The notes below the pieces were generated by a model. It had not been told where the DNA came from. It searched no databases and saw only the letters and a list, made by a program, of their open reading frames with translations. Below are positions 34,015 to 42,597 of a stretch of DNA of 64,000 nt, piece after piece. The DNA is from Planctomycetota bacterium (GTDB taxonomy: Bacteria > Planctomycetota > Phycisphaerae > UBA1845 > PWPN01). Location of the stretch: positions 496,001-560,000 of the forward strand of contig JAKLEZ010000001.1 of NCBI GenBank assembly GCA_022711465.1. Direction: 5' to 3'. Both the position numbers and the translations under genes were made by a program. The first letter of the stretch is position 1. Each line of letters opens with the position of its first letter.

Positions 34015-35145
34015 TCAGCGAACCAGGAGGCGCCAGACGAACAAGACGCTGCCCAGGAGGTAGAGAAGCCCTCCGGCGACAATCGCCCCTTTCAGATTGC
34101 GCGTCTCAAACAACGGAAGCAGAGGGCCCCGGTACAGGATCTTCCGTACCCGGGCGGCAAACCGACCACCACCCAGCCGCTCAGGAATGCGCTTCATGTT
34201 CCCGGTGATGCGGAGCATGAGAGCACCACGCGGACTGAGGCAGCGGGAAAAGTCCGCCACGCTCATGTCGCGCTCGACCACGATCCGCGGCAGGGCCAGA
34301 AGATCGGACCAGCCGTTGACGCTCCCCTTGTTGTTGCAGCACGCTGTTCGGTATCCCGCCGTGCGGGTCAGCCGCTTGATCCGCCGGCTGTATCCGGCGC
34401 GCGGGATGGCAATGTGTTCGACCGGTCTGCCGGTGATCTCCGCAATGCGCCGGCGAGACTCCTCCAGTTCGCGCAACGCGGCCTCGTCGGCAAGATCGGC
34501 GAGGATGCAGTGCGTCACCGTGTGCGACTGAATGGACATTCCGCCGCCGGCCATCTCGCGCATCTGGTCCGGACTGAGAAAACCGTCCACCCCCTTGACC
34601 AGATTGCGGGTGTGCTCGTCCGGCTCCAAGGACACGAAGACCACACCCTTCTGGCCGAGACGCTTGAGCACCGGGAAGCCCATTGTGTAAGTGCTGAGAT
34701 AGCCGTCATCAAACGTCACGATCACCGGCTTCGCCGGCAGCGGCATCTGACCGGCACGAACGCGCAGGTAGTCGTCCAAATCGAGGGTGACGTAGCCGGC
34801 GTCACGCAGGTACTGCATCTGCTCGGCAAACCGGGTGTCGTAACTGACCCAGATCATCTCCTTGTCCGGCACCAGCCCCTGCTCCACCGCCGCGCGGGAA
34901 ATGAGGCGATGATACAGCAGGACGGGAACCCGGTCCCGTCGGTATTCGAGATAGAGGTAGCGCAGGACTTCGAGCACCGCCAGGAGCGGCACCACCATGA
35001 AGACGACAACGCCCGCGGCAGTCCATGGATCGATGTCCGCCAGAGGCAGACAGCATGCCGGCGAGGCCAGGTCGAGGATCAAGCTGGGACTCATTTGCAG
35101 GCTCCGGGGCTGATCGAGCGGAGCCGGCCGCGCCGCCTCCACCAT
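34015..35145 (-). CDS. Polysaccharide deacetylase, membrane-anchored at both ends
   Basis: 376 residues; an internal ATG (MSPSLILDLA) about 17 codons in is an alternative start. A helix at about 42-64 (TAAGVVVFMVVPLLAVLEVL) precedes a NodB domain with PVIVTFDDGYLSTYTMG and MSIQSHTVTHCILAD. Motif 3 is EHIAIPRAGYSRRI. A C-terminal helix (GAIVAGGLLYLLGSVLFVW) ends the chain. The layout mirrors the neighbouring deacetylase, so the two probably arose by duplication, although sequence identity outside the motifs is modest. It starts 6 nt after the aminotransferase stop. Confidence 0.88.
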   Translation of the reverse strand: MVEAARPAPLDQPRSLQMSPSLILDLASPACCLPLADIDPWTAAGVVVFMVVPLLAVLEVLRYLYLEYRRDRVPVLLYHRLISRAAVEQGLVPDKEMIWVSYDTRFAEQMQYLRDAGYVTLDLDDYLRVRAGQMPLPAKPVIVTFDDGYLSTYTMGFPVLKRLGQKGVVFVSLEPDEHTRNLVKGVDGFLSPDQMREMAGGGMSIQSHTVTHCILADLADEAALRELEESRRRIAEITGRPVEHIAIPRAGYSRRIKRLTRTAGYRTACCNNKGSVNGWSDLLALPRIVVERDMSVADFSRCLSPRGALMLRITGNMKRIPERLGGGRFAARVRKILYRGPLLPLFETRNLKGAIVAGGLLYLLGSVLFVWRLLVR

Positions 35146-35151
35146 GGTAGA

Positions 35152-36363
35152 CTACGCGGGACGACAGGTCTCACGCAGAAATGCAACGATGCGCTTCGCG
35201 CACCCGAGACTGACTCGCGAATGGTTGGGCAGGTTGATGACTTCGCGGGCGGCTTTCTCGGCCTGCGGACACTGGCCGGGAACGTAGCCGAACACCTCCT
35301 GCGCGGTCAGTCGCGAGTGGAGCGGGCGTATGAACCAGTCACCAATCTCCACCCGGCGGGTGTCGGCGATACGCAGCACCTCGTCCTTGTTGCCCACCCG
35401 CACCGGCACGCGCAGAAGGGCGACTTCCGCGTCATGAACTGGAAGCGGTATCCGCCAGCACGCCTCGGTTAGCGCGCTCAGGTAGTATTCGGTCACCCTC
35501 CGGCGATGCTCGAGCGCCTCCGCAATCCGGCCCAGTTCGTGAAGCCCGGCAGCGGCCTGAACGGCACACATCCGCTTGAAGTACTCCGGACTCCAGCGCA
35601 GGTTCTCGACCTTCCCGGTGGAACCGGTGATGATGCCCCGGCGGGTCAGCCCGCGATACGCCTCGCGGGCGATGGCCGTAGTCCACGGGTAGACCAGCAG
35701 AGCGTGGAGGATGTTCTGCAGAGCCAGCTGGGCGGCGGATCTCCCGCTCGGGGAAACGGCCTCGGCGTCACGCAGCCGGCACACGCGATCGTGGAGGTCA
35801 CGATCGCCACAGACCAGCAGACCGCCCAGCCCGGTGGTGTACGGCTTGCTCCACTGGGTGGAAAAGAAACCCGCCGCGCCAAAGGTGCCCACGTGGCGGC
35901 CGCCCAGACGCGTGCCCAGGGCATGGCAACAATCCTCGATGACCGGCAGACCCCGGGAACGGCAGAGTTCCATGACCCGATCCAGACCCGCACTCGGATA
36001 CCCATACGTGTGCTGGATCACGACGGCTCTGGTGCCCGGCGTGATCGCGGCGGCCAACAGATCCGGATCGAGCGTGCAGTAAACGGGCTCGATATCCACG
36101 AAAACGGGCACGGCGCCAAGAAACCTCACCGCGGCCGGCACCGCCACGCAGGTGTAGCCGGGCATGACCACTTCATCGCCCGGCCCGATGCCCAGAGCCT
36201 TGAGGACCGCGAAAAACGCCACCCGCCCTTTCCAGAAGCCGGCGCAGCAGGCAGAGCCGACCCGTTCGGCAAAAGCCCTTTCGTAAGCCTCGATCGTCTC
36301 CCGCCCACCGCCGGGATTCGGCAAGAACAGATGTCTGACCAGGATACGTGTCTTGCTGAGCAT
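35152..36363 (-). CDS. DegT/DnrJ/EryC1/StrS family PLP-dependent aminotransferase
   Basis: About 403 residues from the ATG at 36363, with AAGGA about 7 nt upstream; the frame opens at 36438. Features are GDEVVMPGYTCVAVPAAV, VIQHTYGYPSAGLD, VIEDCCHALGTRLGGRHVG, and the PLP lysine in FFSTQWSKPYTTGLGG (about residue 171). The family transaminates keto-sugars such as 4-keto-6-deoxy sugars to amino sugars. An amino sugar would be the natural substrate for acetyltransferases and deacetylases in the same locus. The extended N-terminus LVRHLFLPNPGGG is unusual for the family. Confidence 0.88.
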   Translation of the reverse strand: MLSKTRILVRHLFLPNPGGGRETIEAYERAFAERVGSACCAGFWKGRVAFFAVLKALGIGPGDEVVMPGYTCVAVPAAVRFLGAVPVFVDIEPVYCTLDPDLLAAAITPGTRAVVIQHTYGYPSAGLDRVMELCRSRGLPVIEDCCHALGTRLGGRHVGTFGAAGFFSTQWSKPYTTGLGGLLVCGDRDLHDRVCRLRDAEAVSPSGRSAAQLALQNILHALLVYPWTTAIAREAYRGLTRRGIITGSTGKVENLRWSPEYFKRMCAVQAAAGLHELGRIAEALEHRRRVTEYYLSALTEACWRIPLPVHDAEVALLRVPVRVGNKDEVLRIADTRRVEIGDWFIRPLHSRLTAQEVFGYVPGQCPQAEKAAREVINLPNHSRVSLGCAKRIVAFLRETCRPA

Positions 36364-36376
36364 CGGCCGGTCCTTG

Positions 36377-37519
36377 TCAGCGCGAAGGCTTCCATCGGGC
36401 GACACGCTCGCCTCGAAGGTACTTCGCCATCGCCACAATGTAGGCCAGGTTCACCGAGTTGTAGAAGACAAGCCCTGCGAGACTGGGCACCCGGATCCCC
36501 AGGTTGGAGGATACGTACCCGAACAGAGTCAATCCGTAGTAGGCGAGCTGAAGGCAGAAAAGGACTGCGTACACCCAGTGATAGGGAATCAGGATAGCGT
36601 TGATGATCAGAATCGGGATCATCAAAGGCCCGGTCAGCCACCTCAAGAACTTGTGCGACATCACCTGGAAACAGTAGAGAGGCGAACGCAGAACGGGAAA
36701 ACGACGGAGAGCGTAGACCATGAAATCCAACGCCCGCATGCAGATCCGCACACGGGCTTCCCATTCGTCCTTCACCTGGGTGCGGGATTCCTCCCAAGTC
36801 ACGGCTTCAGGCTCGAACGTGGTCCTCAACCCCTGCTGCGCGGTGTGGAACGGGTCCGACATGTCACCCGACGTGGTCGTCGGCAGGGGACGGAAAACGG
36901 CCTTGCGTATGGAGTGAATCGATCCCGGGGCGACGATCCCGCAGCCGAACGAGGCCTCCGCGCGGCGCAGACTGGTCACGAAACGCTGGTACACGCTGAA
37001 TCCCTGGGCGGTCAGACTCTGGTCGTAACGGTACGCCACCCAGCCGGCTACACACCCGACCCGCGGGTCGGCATAGTGCTCCGCCATCTTGCGAATGGAC
37101 TTCACGTTCCAGTGCCCGGTGGCATCCGAGAACGCCAGGATATCGCCGCCGGCCCGCTCCGCAGCCACGTTGAGCACCGCCGACTTCCCGAGATTGCCCT
37201 CGACCCGGAGAAGCTTGACCCCGCGCTCCGCGAAACCCCGAACAATATCGTCAGTCCGGTCGGTGGAGGCGTCCGAGACCACGAGAATCTCCAGCTTGTC
37301 ACGCGGGTAGTCAAGGGTCAGGGAATTCTCCAGCTTGCTGGCGATCGACTTCTCCTCGTTGAACGCGGCGATGATCTGGGTCACGGTGGGCGTAACCGGT
37401 CCACGGACAAACCGCCCGGGGAAGACCTTGCTGAGCACGTACATCAGCAGGGGATAGACAACCATGGTGTAGATGGGGCACAGAATCAGCACCCATAGAA
37501 TGACCTCGAGAATCCGCAA
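36377..37519 (-). CDS. Family 2 glycosyltransferase, membrane-bound
   Basis: 380 residues. An N-terminal helix (ILEVILWVLILCPIYTMVVY) is followed by a GT2 domain: TQIIAAFNEEKSIASKLENS, LEILVVSDASTDRTDDIV, GGDILAFSDATGHW (DxD-like) and FGCGIVAPGSIHSIRK. Three or four C-terminal helices follow (LTGPLMIPILIINAILIPYH, VYAVLFCLQLAYYGLTLFG). The layout resembles processive or single-addition membrane GT2 enzymes of EPS loci. It ends 13 nt before the aminotransferase start. Confidence 0.88.
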   Translation of the reverse strand: MRILEVILWVLILCPIYTMVVYPLLMYVLSKVFPGRFVRGPVTPTVTQIIAAFNEEKSIASKLENSLTLDYPRDKLEILVVSDASTDRTDDIVRGFAERGVKLLRVEGNLGKSAVLNVAAERAGGDILAFSDATGHWNVKSIRKMAEHYADPRVGCVAGWVAYRYDQSLTAQGFSVYQRFVTSLRRAEASFGCGIVAPGSIHSIRKAVFRPLPTTTSGDMSDPFHTAQQGLRTTFEPEAVTWEESRTQVKDEWEARVRICMRALDFMVYALRRFPVLRSPLYCFQVMSHKFLRWLTGPLMIPILIINAILIPYHWVYAVLFCLQLAYYGLTLFGYVSSNLGIRVPSLAGLVFYNSVNLAYIVAMAKYLRGERVARWKPSR

Positions 37520-37522
37520 GGG

Positions 37523-38623
37523 CTATCTCCTCTGACACCGGGACCGGAACGCGACCTCCTCGAAGACGGCCGCCAACCGATCCATGTTCTTGGCCATGTT
37601 GCCGTCCTGGTCCACGCGGCGGGGATTCTCACGGAAAGCCCGCCGGCGAAGATCGCCGTCCGCCATCGCCGTGGCCAGAACCTCGGCCAGACTCTCCGGC
37701 CGGCCAGTCTCAAATAGCAAACCGTTGACACCGTGCTCGATCCAGGGCCCATTGGCCCGAATGCGCGACACGACCGGGAGTATTCCACTCGCCATGGCTT
37801 CGAGCAGGGACGAAGCCGTGCCGTCGCTCAGCGACGCGGAAATGTAGATGTCAGAGTCCCGAAACAACGCGGGCAACCGATCATGCGGCTGGTGCCCGAG
37901 GAAAGTGACCACGTCGGTCAACCCCAGCTCCGCCGCCAGCGCCTTGTGCATCTCGAGGCGAGTGCCGCCGCCGGCCATCGTGCAGGTAAACCGCCGGCCG
38001 GACGACCTCAACCGGGCCAGGGCGTGCAGGATGGTCGGGATGTCATAGACCCGCTGGTGCCTGCGAACACAGACCAGTCGAGTGGCGTCCTTCCGAGGCC
38101 CCTCCTCCCGCGGATGAAACTGCTCAACGTTGACCCCCACCGGAATCCGGAACAGCTTCCCGACCGGCACGCCCAGCCGCATCAGCTCGTTGTCCAATCC
38201 CTGGGATACGGTGTGGACCATGGCCGCCCGCCCGCAAACGAATCGCACCACGGCCTCGCGAAACCACTGCCTCGGCCCCGAACTCCCGGCGTGCTCAAAC
38301 ACGTCACCCCCGCGGGCGGCCACAATGACCGGTGACTTCGAGGACAATACCGCCGTCATCCCGTTTGACGTCAGGTAAGGCGCGTAGACCAGGTCCGGCC
38401 TGAACGCCCGGATGATCCTCCGCACCCGCGGCACGCGAGTCAGAAAAAGCCGCTTGTTCTTCCGGAAGTCAAACGGCTCGACACCCATGAACACCGTCTC
38501 GATCCCCTCAATTCGATCGGGCGCAAAGGTCACCACCAGGACCTCGTCCCCACGCGCCTTGAAATAGCGCGAGTAGTGCGGCGTCCAGGGAGCATCGCTG
38601 TGTGCCACCATCAGTAAGCGCAT
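37523..38623 (-). CDS. Family 4 glycosyltransferase (paralog of the gene at 38964-40061)
   Basis: 366 residues from the ATG at 38623 (MRLLMVAHSDAPWTPHYSRY). GT-B fold with the acceptor-side FRPDLVYAPYLTSNGMTA and the donor-binding SDIYISASLSDGTASSLLEA, where the E of the family EX7E motif is present. About half of its residues look identical to the second GT4 encoded two genes upstream (MRLLIVSHSVNPWTPHYARY). The start overlaps the end of the truncated acetyltransferase gene by 13 nt. It ends 3 nt before the GT2 gene. Confidence 0.9.
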   Translation of the reverse strand: MRLLMVAHSDAPWTPHYSRYFKARGDEVLVVTFAPDRIEGIETVFMGVEPFDFRKNKRLFLTRVPRVRRIIRAFRPDLVYAPYLTSNGMTAVLSSKSPVIVAARGGDVFEHAGSSGPRQWFREAVVRFVCGRAAMVHTVSQGLDNELMRLGVPVGKLFRIPVGVNVEQFHPREEGPRKDATRLVCVRRHQRVYDIPTILHALARLRSSGRRFTCTMAGGGTRLEMHKALAAELGLTDVVTFLGHQPHDRLPALFRDSDIYISASLSDGTASSLLEAMASGILPVVSRIRANGPWIEHGVNGLLFETGRPESLAEVLATAMADGDLRRRAFRENPRRVDQDGNMAKNMDRLAAVFEEVAFRSRCQRR

Positions 38624-38970
38624 TGCAGCTCCAACTGCCACATGGGAATGTCGGTGCGGTCAAACCTGTGATTCGAGGTCAGAATGACCACGTCGGAAGC
38701 CATCATCACTCCCTTTCCGATGGTCACCGGACCGATCACCAGGGCATTGACCCCGATGCCCGAGTAGTCGCCGATCTCGAGCTGGCTCCCGTCACCAAAA
38801 TAGGCCCCCTGCTCCACATTGATCTCCTTCCCCGCCCGCTTGAAGAGGCCCCGGCAGATCCACCGGCGGAAAACACGGATCCCACCACCGCCAAAGTGAT
38901 TGGAGGAAGGAAGAAACCGGGCGAAACAGTAGGAGGCGGCAAGCCTGACCGCGCCCAAGATCCTCACCAT
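38611..38970 (-). CDS. Hexapeptide-repeat acetyltransferase, C-terminally truncated
   Basis: 119 residues. Left-handed beta-helix rungs are visible (INVEQGAYFGDGSQLEIGDY, IGVNALVIGPVTIGKGVMMA) followed by VVILTSNHRFDRTDIPMWQL, the catalytic His-bearing loop of WcaF/WbbJ-type O-acetyltransferases. The chain then stops. Full-length relatives continue for 60 or more residues with the DVWIGA...V rungs that complete the acetyl-CoA site, and compare the complete 189-residue relative at 52157-52726. The missing end coincides with the start of the next gene, so a deletion or replacement has removed it. Probably inactive or complementing. Confidence 0.8.
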   Translation of the reverse strand: MVRILGAVRLAASYCFARFLPSSNHFGGGGIRVFRRWICRGLFKRAGKEINVEQGAYFGDGSQLEIGDYSGIGVNALVIGPVTIGKGVMMASDVVILTSNHRFDRTDIPMWQLELQCAY

Positions 38971-40061
38971 CCCCCTCCTTCGCCCATGGCCGCGCTCTCC
39001 AGCTTGTCCGCCAGCCGCTTCATGTTGGCGTTCTGGTCGGCTCGCTCGCAGACCAGCCTGCGATTCCCCTCGAACGCCCGGCGCTGCAGCTCCTGATCCT
39101 CAATCGCCCGATCGAGAAGCTCCGCCAGCATGTCCGGCCGCTGAGTGTCGAACAGCAGTCCGGTGACACCGTGCTCCACCCACGGCGTGTTCGCCGGAAT
39201 GCGCGAGATGACGGGAAGCAGCCCGACCGACATCGCCTCCAGCAGGGCCGAACTCGTGCCGTCGCTGAGCGTCGCGGAAATGTAGATGTCCGCCTGGCGA
39301 AGAAGCTCGGGCACCCGCTCGTGCGGGACCTCGCCGGTGAACCTCACCCGATCAAGAAGGCCAAGCTCCTCCGCACGCCTCTTGTGCGCTGCCCACAGCG
39401 TGCCCGTGCTCGCCATCACCCCGGTGAACTCCCGGCCGGCCGCCTTCAGACGGCCCAGGGCTTCGATCACCGTGATGTTGTCGTAGATTCCCTCGTGTTT
39501 CCGCACACAAATCAGCCGGGTGGCCGGATGACGCGGCATGTCCGCCGCCGGCGTGAATCGCTGCGAATCGATGCCAACTGGTATCTGGAATATCTTGCTG
39601 GCGTGCACGCCCAGCCGCAGCAGCTCGTCTTCGATCTCCTGCGAGACCGTGTGAATCATCACGCAGCGGTCGCAGACGAACCGGATCAGCTTCTCCCGCA
39701 TGCCCCGCCGCCAGCCAACGCGACGCTCCTGCTCGAGCACGTCGCCTCCCCGCCCGGAGGTCACCGTCGGACCCTTCCAGGCCAGCACGGCGGTCAGACC
39801 GTTCGAGGCGATGAACGGGGCGTAAACCAGATCCGGCCTGAAACACCTGATGATCCGCCGCAGCCTCGGCACCCGCGTGACGTAGAGATGCTTGTTGGCG
39901 TGCTTGTCCCAGGGCTCCACGCCGATGAACTCCATGTCGACACCCTCGATCGGCTCCGGACTGAAACTGACCACCAGTGTCTTGTCTCCCCGGGCAGCGA
40001 AGTACCGCGCGTAGTGAGGCGTCCAGGGGTTGACGCTGTGGGATACGATCAGAAGACGCAC
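38964..40061 (-). CDS. Family 4 glycosyltransferase
   Basis: 365 residues from the GTG at 40061 (VRLLIVSHSVNPWTPHYARY); the frame is open to 40118, but the longer form adds residues unlike the paralog. GT-B fold with DLVYAPFIASNGLTAVLAWK, RIPANTPWVEHGVTGLLFD and ADIYISATLSDGTSSALLEA. The length and course match the GT4 at 37523-38623 almost residue for residue. It overlaps the start of the truncated acetyltransferase by 7 nt. Confidence 0.9.
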   Translation of the reverse strand: MRLLIVSHSVNPWTPHYARYFAARGDKTLVVSFSPEPIEGVDMEFIGVEPWDKHANKHLYVTRVPRLRRIIRCFRPDLVYAPFIASNGLTAVLAWKGPTVTSGRGGDVLEQERRVGWRRGMREKLIRFVCDRCVMIHTVSQEIEDELLRLGVHASKIFQIPVGIDSQRFTPAADMPRHPATRLICVRKHEGIYDNITVIEALGRLKAAGREFTGVMASTGTLWAAHKRRAEELGLLDRVRFTGEVPHERVPELLRQADIYISATLSDGTSSALLEAMSVGLLPVISRIPANTPWVEHGVTGLLFDTQRPDMLAELLDRAIEDQELQRRAFEGNRRLVCERADQNANMKRLADKLESAAMGEGGGW

Positions 40062-40121
40062 ACCATCCGCCTTCCAGATCCGATAATCGAGTCTCGAGCC
40101 CGCCGCCCCCCGACCCATGCC

Positions 40122-41351
40122 TCAGCACGGCCGCGCCGAATCTGCCAGACTCTCCACCAGGCTCAGATACGCCCGGTAGAGATGCTTCCGATCCCAACGC
40201 TCGACGGCCGACGCCCGTGCCGCCGCACGCATCGAAGCCAGCTTCGCCGGGTCCGCGGCCAGCTCGGCCAACGCCCGGCATGCGGCCTCCTCGTCGCCCG
40301 CCGCATAGGTCACGCCGGTTTCGGTCCTGGCGATCCACTCGGCACACTCGCCCGGAATCGTGTTCAGGACGGCCAATCCGGCCGCCCAGTAACCAAACAC
40401 CTTGTTGGGGAAGAGGATCCTGGATTCCGGCCGGACAGCATTCCAGCCGATGTCGCACGCCTTCACCGTCGCCGCCCAGTCCGCCGCACCGACAAAATCA
40501 AGGAAACGAATACCCGGCACGCCTTCAATCATCGGCCGCAGTTCGGACACCAACTCGCCGCGCCCGTTGAAGATGACCTCCAGATGAGGATGGGCGCCGA
40601 CCGCCCTCCGTGCCGCCCGCGCCGCGGTCAAGACGTCGTAGTTCCGCGAAAGACTGCCGCTGTAGATCACCCGAACTTGGCCTTCCGTCCGGGCAGGCAG
40701 CAGCGACCGGCCCGACGCGGCCGCCGCATCAAAGGCGGCCAGATCGATGCCCAGCGGAATGACCTCCTGCCGACAAGCCCCCCTGCCATACAGACTGGCC
40801 TGGTTCGCGTAGTCCCGGGCTACGCCTACCACCGCATCCGCGGCGGCAAAAGCCTCACGATTCGCCCGGATCCACGGACGAAACAGGAGCGGCCAGGCCC
40901 ACCGGATGAGGGACGGCAGAAAACGCCGGCTGCTCTCGATCCAGATGTCCTGAACATCGACGATCAGCCGGGCACCGAGATCACGGGCCACTCGCCCCGC
41001 CGCCGCGGCCGACTCCATCGGCGGGTTGCTGGCTACGATGACCGCCGGAGCCGCAAACGCCGAGGACGCCCGGGAAAAACCATCCGCAAAGACCCGGTGC
41101 GACCGGAAACGGCTCAGGCTCACGTTCCGCTCATACCGCGGCGTTTCAACGAAACGAACCTCGATCCCCTCGCGACGACAGGCGTCAAGCAGCGGCCCCT
41201 GATCGAGCGGACTCTTGTATCGATGTGAGAACGACGCCGTCCACCAGGTCACCCCGTACCCGGCATCACGCAGCACACGAGCCAGCGAAGCATACCGGCC
41301 AGGCGGCTCGGGATCACCGGGCAGCGGGTCAAACGGGTTGACGATCCACAC
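40122..41351 (-). CDS. Family 4 glycosyltransferase (WbuB-like)
   Basis: 409 residues from the GTG at 41351 (VWIVNPFDPLPGDPEPPGRY), 10 nt after the preceding stop; the longer open frame to 41495 overlaps the previous gene. Features are the N-terminal PPGRYASLARVLRDAGYGVTWW, LIVDVQDIWIESSRRFLPS, VRVIYSGSLSRNYDVLTAAR, and the donor-site ILFPNKVFGYWAAGLAVLNT. These resemble WbuB-type transferases that use UDP-sugars. Donor and acceptor cannot be assigned. Confidence 0.88.
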   Translation of the reverse strand: MWIVNPFDPLPGDPEPPGRYASLARVLRDAGYGVTWWTASFSHRYKSPLDQGPLLDACRREGIEVRFVETPRYERNVSLSRFRSHRVFADGFSRASSAFAAPAVIVASNPPMESAAAAGRVARDLGARLIVDVQDIWIESSRRFLPSLIRWAWPLLFRPWIRANREAFAAADAVVGVARDYANQASLYGRGACRQEVIPLGIDLAAFDAAAASGRSLLPARTEGQVRVIYSGSLSRNYDVLTAARAARRAVGAHPHLEVIFNGRGELVSELRPMIEGVPGIRFLDFVGAADWAATVKACDIGWNAVRPESRILFPNKVFGYWAAGLAVLNTIPGECAEWIARTETGVTYAAGDEEAACRALAELAADPAKLASMRAAARASAVERWDRKHLYRAYLSLVESLADSARPC

Positions 41352-41361
41352 CCGTTTCCGG

Positions 41362-42597
41362 TCAGCGGGGCAATCGATGGCCTGAGTCCTCCTCGACCGG
41401 AACACGATCCTCCAGGCGCTTCCGCCCGGCCAGCTCCTCATAAATCTCGGACATCGTCTCCACGAGACGGTCCCATGAGAAATGCTCTTGAACATGCGCC
41501 CGAGCGGCCATCCCGATTTCCCGGCGGCACTCCGGCCGAGCCAGAAGATCGCCGATCGCCTCGGCCATGCCCGCGTCGTCGTCGCAGGACACCAGGATCC
41601 CAGCCCGCGGGTCAGAGATCATCTCCCGGGCCGAGGGAAAGTCCGTGCAGACCACCGGCAGCCCGGCCAGCATCGCCTCGAGAACCGCGTTCGGAAAGCC
41701 CTCCGAGTCCGACGTGAAGCAGAAGACATCGGCGCCGGCCAGAAGCGAGGGAACATCGTCGCGAAACCCGAGGAAGCGCATCCGGTGATCCAGCCCCGCG
41801 CCACGCACCTGCCGCTTGAGCACGTCCTCGTCCGGGCCGGTACCGACCACCGCGACCACCGCGTTCGACCCGCTCCGCTCCAGCCGCCCGACTACGCGAA
41901 CCAGCATCGGGTAGTTCTTCGGAAAACCAAGACGCCCCACGGTCAACACGACCGCGGTGTCGGCGGCAAGACCGAGTTCCCGGCGCAGCGATGATCTGGC
42001 CGCTTCACGGTCCGGCAGCTCGAAACCCACCGCGTTGTGCACGATCCGGGTCTGCTCCGCAGGCAACCCGAAGTGCCGCTCCAGCGAGGAGGCAATGAAC
42101 CGGCTGTTGGCCAGCCGCAGCGTGCGGCTCCTGAAAAACCACTCCGAAGCTCGATCGATCAAACCGGTCATGCGCACTTCGCCCCGTTCGCTCGCGATGA
42201 TGCCGGACACGCCGCAGGTCACAGCGGCCAGGCGCCCCCAGAAATTGGCCGAGTACATCCAGGTATGGATGACGTCCGGCTCAACCTCCTTGACCACGCC
42301 GCGAAGCCGCTCGAAGAAACGCCAGACAGACATGGACGGCTTGCTGAAAAAATGCATCCGCACGCCGGCGCGGCGAAAGTCCTCCTCCAACTCATCAGCC
42401 TGCCGAACATACCAGCAGATCGCCGAGTCGAAACGTGCCCGATCCAGCCGCTGACAGAGCCCCAGGAGCTGAAGCTCACAGCCCCCCCGCCGGAGCTGAC
42501 CGATCACGTGGAGGATGCGAATCTGCCGCATGAGATCGAATCGGCCACGACCACCGATTGCCCGATCGACCGGTTGGATCGAGACCGGCACCGGCAC
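41362..42597 (-). CDS. Family 4 glycosyltransferase (paralog of the gene at 44533-45669)
   Basis: 411 residues from the GTG at 42597, which directly follows the AsnB stop; an internal ATG at 42531 is an alternative. The conserved part starts IRILHVIGQLRRGGCELQLL, nearly the same as IRVLHIIGQIRRGGCELQLL in the other copy. GT-B donor-site motif: ADVFCFTSDSEGFPNAVLEA, and VLTVGRLGFPKNYPMLVRVV. The two genes flank the AsnB-like gene. Confidence 0.9.
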   Translation of the reverse strand: MPVPVSIQPVDRAIGGRGRFDLMRQIRILHVIGQLRRGGCELQLLGLCQRLDRARFDSAICWYVRQADELEEDFRRAGVRMHFFSKPSMSVWRFFERLRGVVKEVEPDVIHTWMYSANFWGRLAAVTCGVSGIIASERGEVRMTGLIDRASEWFFRSRTLRLANSRFIASSLERHFGLPAEQTRIVHNAVGFELPDREAARSSLRRELGLAADTAVVLTVGRLGFPKNYPMLVRVVGRLERSGSNAVVAVVGTGPDEDVLKRQVRGAGLDHRMRFLGFRDDVPSLLAGADVFCFTSDSEGFPNAVLEAMLAGLPVVCTDFPSAREMISDPRAGILVSCDDDAGMAEAIGDLLARPECRREIGMAARAHVQEHFSWDRLVETMSEIYEELAGRKRLEDRVPVEEDSGHRLPR

